A DNA stretch of 64,000 nt from positions 124,001-188,000 of the forward strand of contig NZ_VLTJ01000007.1 in NCBI RefSeq assembly GCF_007558815.1. The letters are read 5' to 3'. Origin of the DNA: Verticiella sediminum. Its GTDB lineage: Bacteria > Pseudomonadota > Gammaproteobacteria > Burkholderiales > Burkholderiaceae_B. The notes beneath the pieces are model-generated. The model did no database searches. It saw only the letters and a program-made list of their open reading frames with translations, and was not told the origin of the DNA. Below are positions 1-8,379 of the stretch, piece by piece. How positions within the stretch are numbered: the first letter of the stretch is position 1; each line of letters begins with the position of its first letter. A program made the position numbers and the translations under genes.

Positions 1-206
1 CCCCGGCGGGCACCCCCTCCGAAGTGATCGAGAAGCTGGCGAATGCCATCCACGCCGCCACCCAGGACCCTTCGGTACGCAAGATCCTGGCGGACCAGGG
101 GTCGATCCCGGTGGGCAGTCAGCCCGCACAGTTCGGAAAAGTGATGGACAGCGAGATCCAGAAATGGGGGGAGCTGGTGAAAGTCTCCGGCGCGCGGATC
201 GATTGA
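1..206 (+). CDS. C-terminal end of a Bug/TctC tripartite tricarboxylate transporter receptor (partial)
   Basis: Only the last 67 or so residues are inside the window; the reading frame is open from base 3. The sequence (PAGTPSEVIEKLANAI, later GSIPVGSQPAQFGKVM, ending VKVSGARID) matches the conserved C-terminal lobe of Bug/TctC periplasmic solute receptors, and the Bug protein at 25205-26200 also ends in VSGARLD. Such receptors bind small carboxylates in the periplasm, sometimes for TctAB permeases. The gene ends 53 bases before a 2-hydroxyacid dehydrogenase on the same strand, so it may deliver the substrate of that catabolic set. The N terminus and signal peptide are not visible. Confidence 0.85.
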   Translation, partial: PAGTPSEVIEKLANAIHAATQDPSVRKILADQGSIPVGSQPAQFGKVMDSEIQKWGELVKVSGARID

Positions 207-259
207 CAAGGGCCCAGCGCACCATGTTGTGATGTCGCGGTTCATTCTCCTTCTCGTAC

Positions 260-1219
260 ATGCTTATGAAACCCTTGCTGCTCGTTCTCGTCTTTCTCTC
301 CGAAGAGCACCGCGCCCTGGTCTCGGAGCGCTTCGACATGCTGTATGCCCCCAACGACAACCTGGGCGCCGATCGCAGCAAGGGAAGTGCGCAGATCGCT
401 GCTCGAGGCCAGGACATACGCTTCGTGCTCACCAATGGCACGAACGGGCTGCTGGCCTCTGAGATCGCGGCGATGCCCAGCCTGGAACTCATCTGCACCG
501 TCGGCGTGGGCTTCGAGAACGTGGACCTGGAGGCCGCACGGGTCCGCGGCATCCCGGTTTGCAATGCTGCAGGCACCAACGACGCGGCAGTGGCCGATCA
601 TGCCATGGCGATTCTGCTGGCAGCCGTTCGCCGACTGCCGTTTCTGAACGATGGCGTGCGCCATGGCCTGTGGCGCGACGACATCCCCCGGCCGCCACAG
701 GTCTCGGCGCGCAGGATGGGCATCTTCGGCATGGGCGCCATAGGCCGCCAAATCGCCAGGCGCGCCCAAGGGTTCGACATGCAGATCGGCTATCACAGCC
801 GCACGCGCCGCGACGAACTGGGCTTCCAGTGGTTCGACGACATCGTGTCGCTCGCGCAATGGTGCGATTTCCTGGTGATCGCGGCGCCAGGCGGCAAGGC
901 TACCTATCACGCGGTGAACGAACCGGTGCTAGACGCGCTGGGCCCGCAGGGCGTGCTCGTGAATATCGCGCGCGGCACGCTGGTCGACACCCAGGCCGTG
1001 GCCGAGGCGCTGCGCGACAAGCGCATTTTCGCCGTGGCGCTGGACGTCTACGAGCATGAGCCGACGCCGCCTGCGGCTCTGCTCGAATTCGAGAATGCCG
1101 TTCTGACCCCGCATATCGGCGGCATCTCGCCCCAAGCCATCCACGCCTCGGTACTTCGCTTCCTGGAGAATGCCGAGCAGCATCTGGCCGGCAAGCCGCT
1201 GTTGACGCGCGTGAACTGA
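260..1219 (+). CDS. D-isomer-specific 2-hydroxyacid dehydrogenase
   Basis: This 319-residue protein has the layout of the D-2-hydroxyacid dehydrogenase family, which reduces 2-oxoacids such as glyoxylate or hydroxypyruvate with NAD(P)H. The dinucleotide motif GMGAIG is at residues 157-162. The family's catalytic residues are recognisable as Arg238 (NIARGT), Glu267 (YEHEP) and His285 (TPHIGG). The length is normal for glyoxylate/hydroxypyruvate reductases. An in-frame ATG two codons downstream (266) is an alternative start, and neither has a strong ribosome binding site. It lies between a Bug receptor and an RraA-like aldolase on the same strand, which suggests a role in catabolism of a hydroxy- or oxo-acid; the actual substrate cannot be read from sequence. 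Confidence 0.9.
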   Translation: MLMKPLLLVLVFLSEEHRALVSERFDMLYAPNDNLGADRSKGSAQIAARGQDIRFVLTNGTNGLLASEIAAMPSLELICTVGVGFENVDLEAARVRGIPVCNAAGTNDAAVADHAMAILLAAVRRLPFLNDGVRHGLWRDDIPRPPQVSARRMGIFGMGAIGRQIARRAQGFDMQIGYHSRTRRDELGFQWFDDIVSLAQWCDFLVIAAPGGKATYHAVNEPVLDALGPQGVLVNIARGTLVDTQAVAEALRDKRIFAVALDVYEHEPTPPAALLEFENAVLTPHIGGISPQAIHASVLRFLENAEQHLAGKPLLTRVN

Positions 1220-1338
1220 CGCGTGCATGACGTCTCCGCGGGTTGCACGTCGGCCAGGGAGCCGGCCAGCGTCCGCCCGTCCCCGCCGACGTGCCCATTG
1301 GAAAGCGGCTTCATCATTTCCCCTGCAGGAGCAGCACA

Positions 1339-2004
1339 ATGATCGGTTTCGAGATACACCCGCGCAAGCGCGCGATCGGCAATGAGTTCGTTCAGAAATT
1401 CCTGCGCATCCCGGTGGCCAACGTCAGCGACTGCATGTCGCGCATGACGGCCGGCGGCGCGCGCCTGCGGCCCATGCACGACGGCAGCCCGATGGGCGGG
1501 CCTGCCCTGACCGTGCGCACCAGGCCGGGCGACAACCTGATGGTCCACAAGGCACTGGAACTCGCGCAACCCGGCGACGTCCTTGTGGTCGATGCGGGGG
1601 GCGACCTCACCAACGCCATCATCGGCGAGATCATGGCCTCATATGCGCAGAAGCGCGGCTTGGCGGGCATCGTGATCAACGGCGCCATCCGGGACAGCGC
1701 GACGATCCGCCGCGGCGGCTTTCCCGTGTACGCAGCGGGCGTCACCCACCGCGGTCCCTACAAGGACGGCCCCGGCGAGATCAACTGCACCGTCGCGCTG
1801 GACGGCATGACCATCGAGCCGGGCGACCTGGTCATCGGCGACGACGACGGCCTGCTGTGCGTGCCGTACGACAGGGCGCAGAGTGTCTACGCCGCCGCCG
1901 CTGCCAAGCATGCGGCCGAGCAGATGACGCTGGCGCAGATCGCCGAAGGCAGACTGGACACCTCATGGATCGACGCCCGGCTGCAGGCGCTGGGCGGCCT
2001 GTAA
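1339..2004 (+). CDS. RraA-like / 4-hydroxy-4-methyl-2-oxoglutarate aldolase family protein
   Basis: The 221-residue product belongs to the RraA/HMG-aldolase fold (formerly annotated as dimethylmenaquinone methyltransferase). Visible family features are the VSD segment near the N terminus, GGDLTNAIIGEIMASYAQKR, the GAIRDS motif carrying the Arg-Asp pair that binds substrate and divalent metal in HMG/CHA aldolases, and PGDLVIGDDDG near the C terminus. Family aldolases cleave 4-hydroxy-2-oxo-dicarboxylates to pyruvate; RraA itself is an RNase E inhibitor. The catabolic context favours an aldolase or decarboxylase. The ATG at 1339 follows a CAGGAG sequence at good spacing and gives the usual family N terminus, so a longer frame reaching back to 1243 is not used. 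Confidence 0.85.
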   Translation: MIGFEIHPRKRAIGNEFVQKFLRIPVANVSDCMSRMTAGGARLRPMHDGSPMGGPALTVRTRPGDNLMVHKALELAQPGDVLVVDAGGDLTNAIIGEIMASYAQKRGLAGIVINGAIRDSATIRRGGFPVYAAGVTHRGPYKDGPGEINCTVALDGMTIEPGDLVIGDDDGLLCVPYDRAQSVYAAAAAKHAAEQMTLAQIAEGRLDTSWIDARLQALGGL

Positions 2005-2073
2005 ACCACCCTTCGCTGCGCAAGGCAGGACTCATGCCTTGCCGGCAAGCCACATTGATACGAATGAACTGAC

Positions 2074-3519
2074 ATGCCGTACGACAATCTCATTGCTGGC
2101 GCCTGGCACGCCGGATCCAGCTATGGCGAGAACCGCAATCCCTCCGATCCGGACGACGTGATCGGCTTGTATGCCCAGGCCGATGCGACGCAGCTCGATG
2201 TCGCCGCGCAGGCTGCGCAGGCCGCCTTTGCCACGTGGTCCACCGCGGGCATCCAGGCGCGCAGCGACGCACTCGAGCGTATCGGTGTCGAGATCCTGGC
2301 CCGCAAGGACGAACTGGCCGAACTGCTGGCGCGCGAGGAAGGCAAGACGCGGCCCGAGGCGTTGGGAGAAGTGATGCGCGCCGGCAGCATCTTCAAGTTC
2401 TTTGCCGGCGAATGCCTTCGGCTGTCCGGCGAGATCCTGCCTTCGGTGCGGCCCGGCGTCGCAGTGGAGATCACCCGCGAACCCGTGGGCGTGATCGGCA
2501 TCATCACTCCGTGGAATTTTCCCATCGCCATCCCGGCCTGGAAGATCGCGCCTGCGCTGGCCTATGGCAACTGCGTGGTATTCAAACCTGCCGATCTCGT
2601 GCCGGGAACGGCGTGGATACTGGCCGAGATCATCCATCGCAGCGGCATCCCGGAAGGTGTGTTCAACCTAGTGATGGGCCGCGGCAGCGTGATCGGCGAG
2701 CCTTTGGTGAACCATCCCGCCATCGCGGCCGTCAGCTTCACCGGCTCGGTGGAAGTGGGCAGCCGCATCGCCGCGCAATGCGCACAGTCGGGCAAGAAAG
2801 TACAGCTCGAGATGGGGGGCAAGAACCCGCAGGTGGTCCTGGACGACGCGGATCTCGACCAGGCGGTGGAACTGTGCGCCCAGAGTGCTTTCTTCTCCAC
2901 CGGCCAGCGCTGTACCGCCTCGAGCCGGCTCATCGTGACAGAAGGTATACACGAGCGCTTCATCGCCGCTCTGGCGGCTCGCATGGCCCGGCTGCAGGTC
3001 GGCGACGCCTTGGCGGTGGGAACGGACATCGGTCCGGCCGTCAGTCAAGCGCAGATGAGCCAGGATCTGCGCCACATCGACATCGCCTTGACAGAGGGCG
3101 CCACGATAGCCGCCGGCGGCACACCCGTCCAGTGCCACACGGGCAGCGGCAAGGCTGGCTACTTCGTCGCGCCCACACTGCTGGCTGGCACGTCGCCTGC
3201 CATGCGGATCAATCGCGAAGAAGTGTTCGGGCCAGTGGCCAGCGTGATTCGCGTGCGGGACTACGACGAGGCACTGGCCGTAGCCAACGACACACAGTTT
3301 GGCCTGTCCGCGGGCATCGCCACCACCAGCCTCAAGCATGCCACGCACTTCAAGCGCCACGCACAAGCCGGCATGGTGATGGTCAATCTGCCCACGGCAG
3401 GCGTCGATTATCACGTGCCCTTCGGGGGGCGTAAGGCATCGAGCTACGGCCCCCGCGAGCAGGGACGCTACGCTCAGGAATTCTTCACCACCGTAAAAAC
3501 CGCCTACACGCTGGCCTGA
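2074..3519 (+). CDS. NAD(P)-dependent aldehyde dehydrogenase, 2-oxoglutarate-semialdehyde type
   Basis: This is a full-length (481 aa) member of the ALDH superfamily. Residues expected for catalysis are present: Asn148 in TPWNFP, Lys171 in FKPAD, the general base Glu246 in LEMGGKNP, the nucleophile Cys280 in GQRCTASSR and Glu383 in EEVFGPV. The GQRCTASSRLIV context and the C-terminal SSYGPREQG...KTAY signature resemble alpha-ketoglutarate (2,5-dioxovalerate) semialdehyde dehydrogenases of sugar-acid and hydroxyproline pathways. It follows the RraA-like gene by 69 bases on the same strand and may form an operon with the two genes before it. The exact aldehyde is an inference; succinate-semialdehyde dehydrogenase is the main alternative. 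Confidence 0.9.
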   Translation: MPYDNLIAGAWHAGSSYGENRNPSDPDDVIGLYAQADATQLDVAAQAAQAAFATWSTAGIQARSDALERIGVEILARKDELAELLAREEGKTRPEALGEVMRAGSIFKFFAGECLRLSGEILPSVRPGVAVEITREPVGVIGIITPWNFPIAIPAWKIAPALAYGNCVVFKPADLVPGTAWILAEIIHRSGIPEGVFNLVMGRGSVIGEPLVNHPAIAAVSFTGSVEVGSRIAAQCAQSGKKVQLEMGGKNPQVVLDDADLDQAVELCAQSAFFSTGQRCTASSRLIVTEGIHERFIAALAARMARLQVGDALAVGTDIGPAVSQAQMSQDLRHIDIALTEGATIAAGGTPVQCHTGSGKAGYFVAPTLLAGTSPAMRINREEVFGPVASVIRVRDYDEALAVANDTQFGLSAGIATTSLKHATHFKRHAQAGMVMVNLPTAGVDYHVPFGGRKASSYGPREQGRYAQEFFTTVKTAYTLA

Positions 3520-3571
3520 ACGATCCGGTCCAGTGAAACCTGGAGACAATAGGGCATCGAAGCGGTGATAT

Positions 3572-3585
3572 ATTTCCGGGGAAAT
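3572..3585. promoter_or_regulatory. Short perfect palindrome upstream of the crotonase pair
   Basis: ATTTCCGGGGAAAT has 6-base arms around a GG centre and lies 116 bases before the crotonase start. It sits in a locally AT-richer stretch (GATATATTTCC). A second, imperfect inverted repeat at 3618-3638 (TCTGTCGATC / GATCGGCAGA, one mismatch) follows. Either could be an operator for the 3701-5256 genes or part of the aldehyde dehydrogenase terminator. No regulator gene is adjacent. Confidence 0.3.
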
Positions 3586-3700
3586 CCAGGATTCAGCAGA
3601 CGCACGCTGCGACATCGTCTGTCGATCGGATCGGCAGACAGCAGCACCGCTTGCTGCCACCCAAATTCTGCACTACCCGAGGTGTATGAGGAGACATTCC

Positions 3701-4465
3701 ATGAGTGGAGAACTGCTGGTCGAAGTGCGCGATGGCGTGCAGATCATGACCCTGAACCGTCCCGAGGCACGCAACGCCGCGACGCTGGCCATGGCGCAGG
3801 CCATGGTCCAGGCCCTGGACCAACTGGACGCGAACCCGGACATCCGTGTCGGCATCATCACCGGCGCGGGCGGCAACTTCTGCGCCGGCATGGACTTGAA
3901 GGGCTTTCTGCGCGGCGAGCGCCCGAACGTGCCGGGACGCGGCTTCGGCGGCCTGAACGAAGCGCCGCCGCGCAAGCCGCTGATCGCCGCGGTCGAAGGC
4001 TATGCGCTGGCCGGCGGCTTCGAGGTCACGCTGGCCTGCGACCTGATCGTCGCCGCCGAGAACGCGAACTTCGGCCTGCCCGAGGTCAAGCGCGGCCTGA
4101 TGGCCACGGCCGGCGGCCTGCTGAGGCTGCCGCAGCGCCTGCCGTATCACATCGCCATGGAATACATCCTGACGGGCGCGCTGCTGCCCGCCAAGGACGC
4201 CCATCGCTACGGGCTGGTGAACCACCTCACGCCCGCCGGCGGTGCGCTCGACAAGGCGCTCGAGCTGGCCGCGGCGATCGCCGCCAACGGGCCGCTCGCG
4301 ACCGCCGGCAGCAAGCGCGTGGCGTCCGAGTCGGTAAACTGGCCGGCCGGTGAGAAATGGGATCGTCAACGCGAGATCGCCACGCCGGTATTCCAATCCG
4401 AAGACGCCAAGGAAGGTGCGCGCGCATTCGCCGAGAAGCGTGCGCCCGTCTGGCAAGGAAAGTAG
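3701..4465 (+). CDS. Enoyl-CoA hydratase (crotonase superfamily)
   Basis: The protein has 254 residues, the usual crotonase size. The oxyanion-hole segments are NFCAGMDLKGF (about 59-69) and ALAGGFEV (102-109). Both glutamates used for water addition by classical hydratases are present, as Glu108 and Glu128 (GLPEVKRG), so a true 2-enoyl-CoA hydratase is plausible. An upstream in-frame ATG at 3686 exists, but the ATG at 3701 is preceded by AGGAGA at ideal distance and gives the normal N terminus. The gene is only two bases from the next crotonase, so the two are surely co-transcribed. Confidence 0.9.
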   Translation: MSGELLVEVRDGVQIMTLNRPEARNAATLAMAQAMVQALDQLDANPDIRVGIITGAGGNFCAGMDLKGFLRGERPNVPGRGFGGLNEAPPRKPLIAAVEGYALAGGFEVTLACDLIVAAENANFGLPEVKRGLMATAGGLLRLPQRLPYHIAMEYILTGALLPAKDAHRYGLVNHLTPAGGALDKALELAAAIAANGPLATAGSKRVASESVNWPAGEKWDRQREIATPVFQSEDAKEGARAFAEKRAPVWQGK

Positions 4466-4467
4466 CC

Positions 4468-5256
4468 ATGAGCACGAACACCACGAGCGTGGACCAACCC
4501 ATTCTGGTCGAGCGCGCCGACGGCGTCGCCGTCGTCACCCTGAATCGCCCCGCCAGCATGAACGCCCTGACGGCGCCGGCGGCGCTGGACCTGAAGCGCG
4601 ACTTCATCGCCCTGCTCGAGGACCCGCACGTGCGCGTGGTCATCCTGACGGGCGCGGGCGGGCACTTCTGCACCGGCGCGGACCTGAAGGACCGCACGCC
4701 CGGGCCCAACGGCGAGACGCTGCTCGACGTGCTGCACGAAGTGTTCGCCATCGCCCAGCAAGGCAAGAAGCCGCTCGTCGCCGCGGTCGAAGGCAACGCC
4801 TACGGCGCCGGGTTCTCGCTGGCCCTGATGTGCGACTACGTCGTCGCCGGCGAAGGTGCGAAGTTCTGCGCCCCGTTCACCGGCATCGGCCTCATCCCGG
4901 ACGTGGGCCTGGGCTGGACGCTGCCCCAGCGCATCGGCATGGGCCGTGCCCGCCGCATGATGCTCGAGGGGCTGGCCGTGCCCACCGCCCAGGCGCTGGA
5001 ATGGGGGCTGATCGAGCATGCCGCGCCCAAGGGCGAGGCGCTCGCCCTGGCCCGCGAATGTGCCGCCAAGCTCATGACGCGCGCGCCGCTCGCGCTCGCC
5101 GCCCTGCGCGACATGCTGAATCGGCAATGGCCCGATCCGGCGGAATTCCTGCGCGAGGAGAAGCGCGTGCAGAACGCGCTGCTCGCCAGCGAGGATGTGC
5201 AGGAAGGACGCCGCGCCTTCGTGGAGAAGCGCCCGCCGAAGTTCCAGGGGCGCTGA
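4468..5256 (+). CDS. Crotonase-family enoyl-CoA hydratase/isomerase lacking both hydratase glutamates
   Basis: This 262-residue protein clearly has the crotonase fold (HFCTGADLKDR at 66-76, GNAYGAGFSLALMCDYVVA from about 109). The first catalytic glutamate is replaced by Ser (GAGFSLAL) and the second by a Thr-Gly context (FCAPFTGIG). An Asp is kept at position 145 in GLIPDVG, the arrangement of PaaG-type isomerases where that Asp is the base. Isomerisation, or another enolate-based reaction on an acyl-CoA, is therefore more likely than hydration. It is translationally adjacent to the preceding hydratase, which suggests consecutive steps on the same acyl-CoA. Confidence 0.88.
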   Translation: MSTNTTSVDQPILVERADGVAVVTLNRPASMNALTAPAALDLKRDFIALLEDPHVRVVILTGAGGHFCTGADLKDRTPGPNGETLLDVLHEVFAIAQQGKKPLVAAVEGNAYGAGFSLALMCDYVVAGEGAKFCAPFTGIGLIPDVGLGWTLPQRIGMGRARRMMLEGLAVPTAQALEWGLIEHAAPKGEALALARECAAKLMTRAPLALAALRDMLNRQWPDPAEFLREEKRVQNALLASEDVQEGRRAFVEKRPPKFQGR

Positions 5257-5262
5257 GCCGCC

Positions 5263-5290
5263 GCCGACGGCCGCATCCAGGGCCGTCGGC
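5263..5290. terminator. Bidirectional hairpin between convergent genes
   Basis: GCCGACGGCC and GGCCGTCGGC form a perfect 10-bp stem with an 8-base loop. It lies in the 44 bases between the stop of the crotonase (5256) and the stop of the allophanate hydrolase gene (5301). There is no clear T-tract, as is common in GC-rich genomes. Confidence 0.7.
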
Positions 5291-5300
5291 GTGCGCAGGA

Positions 5301-7124
5301 TCACGCGGGAACGGCCGTCAGGTAATCCAGGTAATTGCGCCAACCGCCGAATGCCGTGATGTCGCGGGCCTGGGCCAGCACCCAGGGTTCGCACACGAAG
5401 CCTTTCACGCAACGCCCGTCGGCCAGCTCGAGCGTGCCGATCGCCAGCGGCGCCGGCACCAGCGCGACGAAGCTGCCGAAATGGCCCACGGGAATGTCCC
5501 ATACTTCCACGTCGATGGCCGCGCCGCCGCTGGCCCGTGCGAGACCGGGCTTGGGCGGCACCGTGTCGGTCAGCGCGTACAGGCGGTACGCGGGGGCGGT
5601 GGTGGTGCGCTCGACGAGCCGGGCGTCGCGCTCGACCAACTGGTAATTGAGCGGCATGCCCGACAAGTGGGCCCCCGCCACCGCCACCCGCACGAAGCCT
5701 TCGCAGGGTGTGGACGGCGCGCGGGCCGCCCCGCGCGTCATGGCGCGGCCGGTCGCCCCCAGCGTCCAGGGCGCAAGCTGCTGCCAGCAGCGGCCGAAGT
5801 TGGCCAGTGCGCAGTCATGCCAGGCGGGCGCGACCAGGGTCACACCGAACGGCAACCCGTCGGCGCGCATGCCGGCGGGCAAGGCCAGTGCACTGCAGTC
5901 GGCCAGGTTGACGAAATTGGTGTAATAGCCGAGTTCGGCATTGGCCGCCACCGGACGTTCGCGCACGTCCTGCAGCGTCGGATGCGTCGGCGCGGTCGGC
6001 ACCAGCAGCGCGTCGCAGCGCTGGAAGATGCGCTCGATGCGGCGCTTGAGCGCCATGCGCAGATACTCTGCCTGCAGCAGCTCGCTGGCCGTATACGCCT
6101 GCGCCTGGCGCACGATGCCGGCCACCACGGGATCGACCTCGGCGGGATGCCGCTCCACGAACGCGCCGAGGCTGGCGTGCCGTTCGGCGACGAAGGGGCC
6201 CTCGTAGAGCAGTTTGGCCAGCTCGCGCATGGGCGAGAAATCCACCGGCACCAGACTCACGCCCGCCTGGCGCAACCGTGCGAGCGTGGCCTGCCAGGCG
6301 GCCTCGGCCTGTGCATCGGCGTGGAACTCCGGGTGCTCGGGCACGGCCAGACGCGGGTGCTGGCCCATTTCCCGGCGCGGCACGCCGCGCGGCCATTGGC
6401 GCGAATAGGGGTCGTCCTCGTCGTAGCCCGCCGCCGCGCGCGCGACCAGTTCGGCATCGTCCACGGTGAGCGCGAACACCGATACGCAGTCCAGGGAGCG
6501 GCAAGCCGGCACCACGCCGCGCGTGCTCAACCAGCCGCGGGTCGGCTTGAGGCCGACGATGTTGTTGAAGCCCGCCGGTACCCGGCCCGAGCCCGCGGTG
6601 TCGGTGCCCAGGGAGAACGGCACGATGCCGCGCGCCACCACGTCGGCCGAGCCCGAACTCGAGCCGCCCGAGACGCGCGTCGGATCGAAGGCATTGGCCA
6701 CGGCGCCATACGGCGAGCGCGTGCCGACGAGCCCGGTGGCGAACTGGTCCAGGTTGGTCTTGCCCAGGACGATGGCGCCGGCTTCGACCAGCCGCGCGAC
6801 GGCGAAGGCGTGCGCGGCCGGTTCGTAGGCATACGCCGGGCAGCCGGCCGTGGTCGGCATGCCCTGCACGTCGATATTGTCCTTGACGGCGAAGGGCACC
6901 CCGTACAGGGGCAAGGCGGCGCGATCGCCGCCCAGCGCCGCCACGCGCTCGGCCAATGCCGACAATTGCGCGTCCAGCCCGGACTCGCCGACGATGTGGA
7001 CCCATGCCGGATCGTCGGCGCGCAGCGACGCGCGCAGCGTATGCAGAATACGCGCGGGTTCGCTCCCGCCTTCGGCGTACAACCCGCGCCATTCCTCCAG
7101 CGTGAGTCCGTTCACAAGCTTCAC
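5301..7124 (-). CDS. atzF: Allophanate hydrolase (amidase signature family)
   Basis: The product (607 aa) has the two-part structure of stand-alone allophanate hydrolases: an amidase-signature domain, then a C-terminal domain of about 120 residues (EGFVRVAVAGAHLSGMPLN to the end). The Ser-Ser-Lys triad is recognisable as Lys81 (VPFAVKDN), Ser155 (VSGGSSSGSA) and Ser179 (DTAGSGR). The reaction is hydrolysis of allophanate (urea-1-carboxylate) to ammonia and CO2. A GTG start at 7124 is chosen because AAGGAGA precedes it at normal spacing and the length then matches the family; the frame is open further upstream. Urea carboxylase, its usual partner, is not in the window, so the gene is an orphan here. 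Another amidase substrate is possible. Confidence 0.85.
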   Translation of the reverse strand: MKLVNGLTLEEWRGLYAEGGSEPARILHTLRASLRADDPAWVHIVGESGLDAQLSALAERVAALGGDRAALPLYGVPFAVKDNIDVQGMPTTAGCPAYAYEPAAHAFAVARLVEAGAIVLGKTNLDQFATGLVGTRSPYGAVANAFDPTRVSGGSSSGSADVVARGIVPFSLGTDTAGSGRVPAGFNNIVGLKPTRGWLSTRGVVPACRSLDCVSVFALTVDDAELVARAAAGYDEDDPYSRQWPRGVPRREMGQHPRLAVPEHPEFHADAQAEAAWQATLARLRQAGVSLVPVDFSPMRELAKLLYEGPFVAERHASLGAFVERHPAEVDPVVAGIVRQAQAYTASELLQAEYLRMALKRRIERIFQRCDALLVPTAPTHPTLQDVRERPVAANAELGYYTNFVNLADCSALALPAGMRADGLPFGVTLVAPAWHDCALANFGRCWQQLAPWTLGATGRAMTRGAARAPSTPCEGFVRVAVAGAHLSGMPLNYQLVERDARLVERTTTAPAYRLYALTDTVPPKPGLARASGGAAIDVEVWDIPVGHFGSFVALVPAPLAIGTLELADGRCVKGFVCEPWVLAQARDITAFGGWRNYLDYLTAVPA

Positions 7125-7354
7125 GACGACTCTCCTTGCCGAACCCGGCGATAGACGGGTTGCGAAATGCAAGGACTGTGCCGATTTTTACCTGGTGCCG
7201 GTACCGCCGGGCCTGCCCGCGCTACGGCGCGCCGCCAGGCATCGCGATGCCCCTGTACGCCCCAAGGCAGCGCGCGCCGGCGCGGGCAAGCGCCCCAAAA
7301 CCGGGCAGCGTGCGCTGTATCGCTCGCCCGCGCGCCGCTTTGGGGCGCCCAGGC

Positions 7355-8353
7355 TCACGCCGTTTGCGGAATCAACTGCGTGCGCAGGAAGTCGAGCGCG
7401 CTCTCCTGCGCGTGCAGTGCCGCGCTGCCGATTCGCTGCGCCCAATAGGCCGCCGAGCCGGCGTCCCCCTGCCATTGCAGCAGGCGGCGCGTGTACAGAT
7501 TGAGATCGAGTTCGGCGGTCACGCCGATCGCGCCGTGGATCGCGTGGGCAGCGGCGCTTACCGGCGCTGCGCCGGCAGCGTTGCGATAGGCCGCCACGCA
7601 GACCGGCAGGCCGGCCAGCGGCAAGCCGATCTGGCAGGCCTGCTCGGCCGCGATGCGCATGGCGCCGACCTCCTGCGCCATCACCGCGAGTTCGTGCTGT
7701 ATCGCCTGGAACTTGCCGATGGGGCGGCCGAACTGCTGGCGCTCGCGGGCGTAGGCGACGGCCATCGCCAGCACCCGCTCGGCCGCGCCGGCCACCGAGA
7801 CCGCCATGGACAGACCGGCCAGCTCGCGCAGGCCCAGCGCCGGCAGCGCGAGCGCGCGCCCTGCCCCGGTCTGCCACGTGGCGGTGACGGCGAGGCTGGC
7901 GTGCACGCCGTCCGGTTCGGCGGCAAGGCCGTCGGTGGCCAGCAGCCGCGCGTGCTCGCCGTCCGCGGCGAGGACCCAGTCGGCAACTGCGCCGCCGGCC
8001 ACGCGGGCCTGCCTGCCCTGCGCCGCATCCTGCACGAAGGGCGCAAAGGCGATGCGGCCCGCCGGTGCCTCGATGCCGGCCGCAGCCAGCCAGCCGCGCG
8101 CGAGCAGGGTCTGCGCGAACGGCAGCGGCAAGGCGTGGCCGCCGGCCAGGAGCAGCAGGTCGAACACGCTCGCCAGGCCGAGTCCGGCGCCGCCGGCCGC
8201 CTCGGGTTCGAGTGCGGCCAGAAAGCCCGATTCGTCCAACAGGGCCCACAATGCGGCGCCGTCGTCGGCGCCCGATTCGATCGCACGCACCACCTGGGGC
8301 GTGCATGCCGTCTGCAGCAAGTCGTCGAATGCGTCGCGCAGCATGTATTCCAT
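7355..8353 (-). CDS. Acyl-CoA dehydrogenase-like subunit (second of a pair)
   Basis: This 332-residue protein is a short, divergent acyl-CoA dehydrogenase. The middle beta-domain is weakly recognisable, but the C-terminal helical domain is clear (RERQQFGRPIGKFQAIQHELA, then LYTRRLLQWQGDAG). Such shorter paralogues often pair with a longer dehydrogenase in heteromeric enzymes acting on bulky acyl-CoAs. The ATG at 8353 follows GAGGAGAACGT and lies 26 bases after the stop of the 386-residue dehydrogenase, so the two are co-transcribed. The open frame continues upstream through the other gene, but that part is a shadow. Oligomeric pairing is inferred from context. Confidence 0.85.
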   Translation of the reverse strand: MEYMLRDAFDDLLQTACTPQVVRAIESGADDGAALWALLDESGFLAALEPEAAGGAGLGLASVFDLLLLAGGHALPLPFAQTLLARGWLAAAGIEAPAGRIAFAPFVQDAAQGRQARVAGGAVADWVLAADGEHARLLATDGLAAEPDGVHASLAVTATWQTGAGRALALPALGLRELAGLSMAVSVAGAAERVLAMAVAYARERQQFGRPIGKFQAIQHELAVMAQEVGAMRIAAEQACQIGLPLAGLPVCVAAYRNAAGAAPVSAAAHAIHGAIGVTAELDLNLYTRRLLQWQGDAGSAAYWAQRIGSAALHAQESALDFLRTQLIPQTA

Positions 8354-8379
8354 TACGTTCTCCTCGTGACGCGCTGCAC

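Noticed and set aside
4350-7154. A 934-residue plus-strand open frame opposite the allophanate hydrolase gene
   Set aside because: Its composition is low-complexity Arg/Ala/Gly with no family motifs, and it overlaps well-supported genes on both strands. It is a shadow typical of high-GC DNA.
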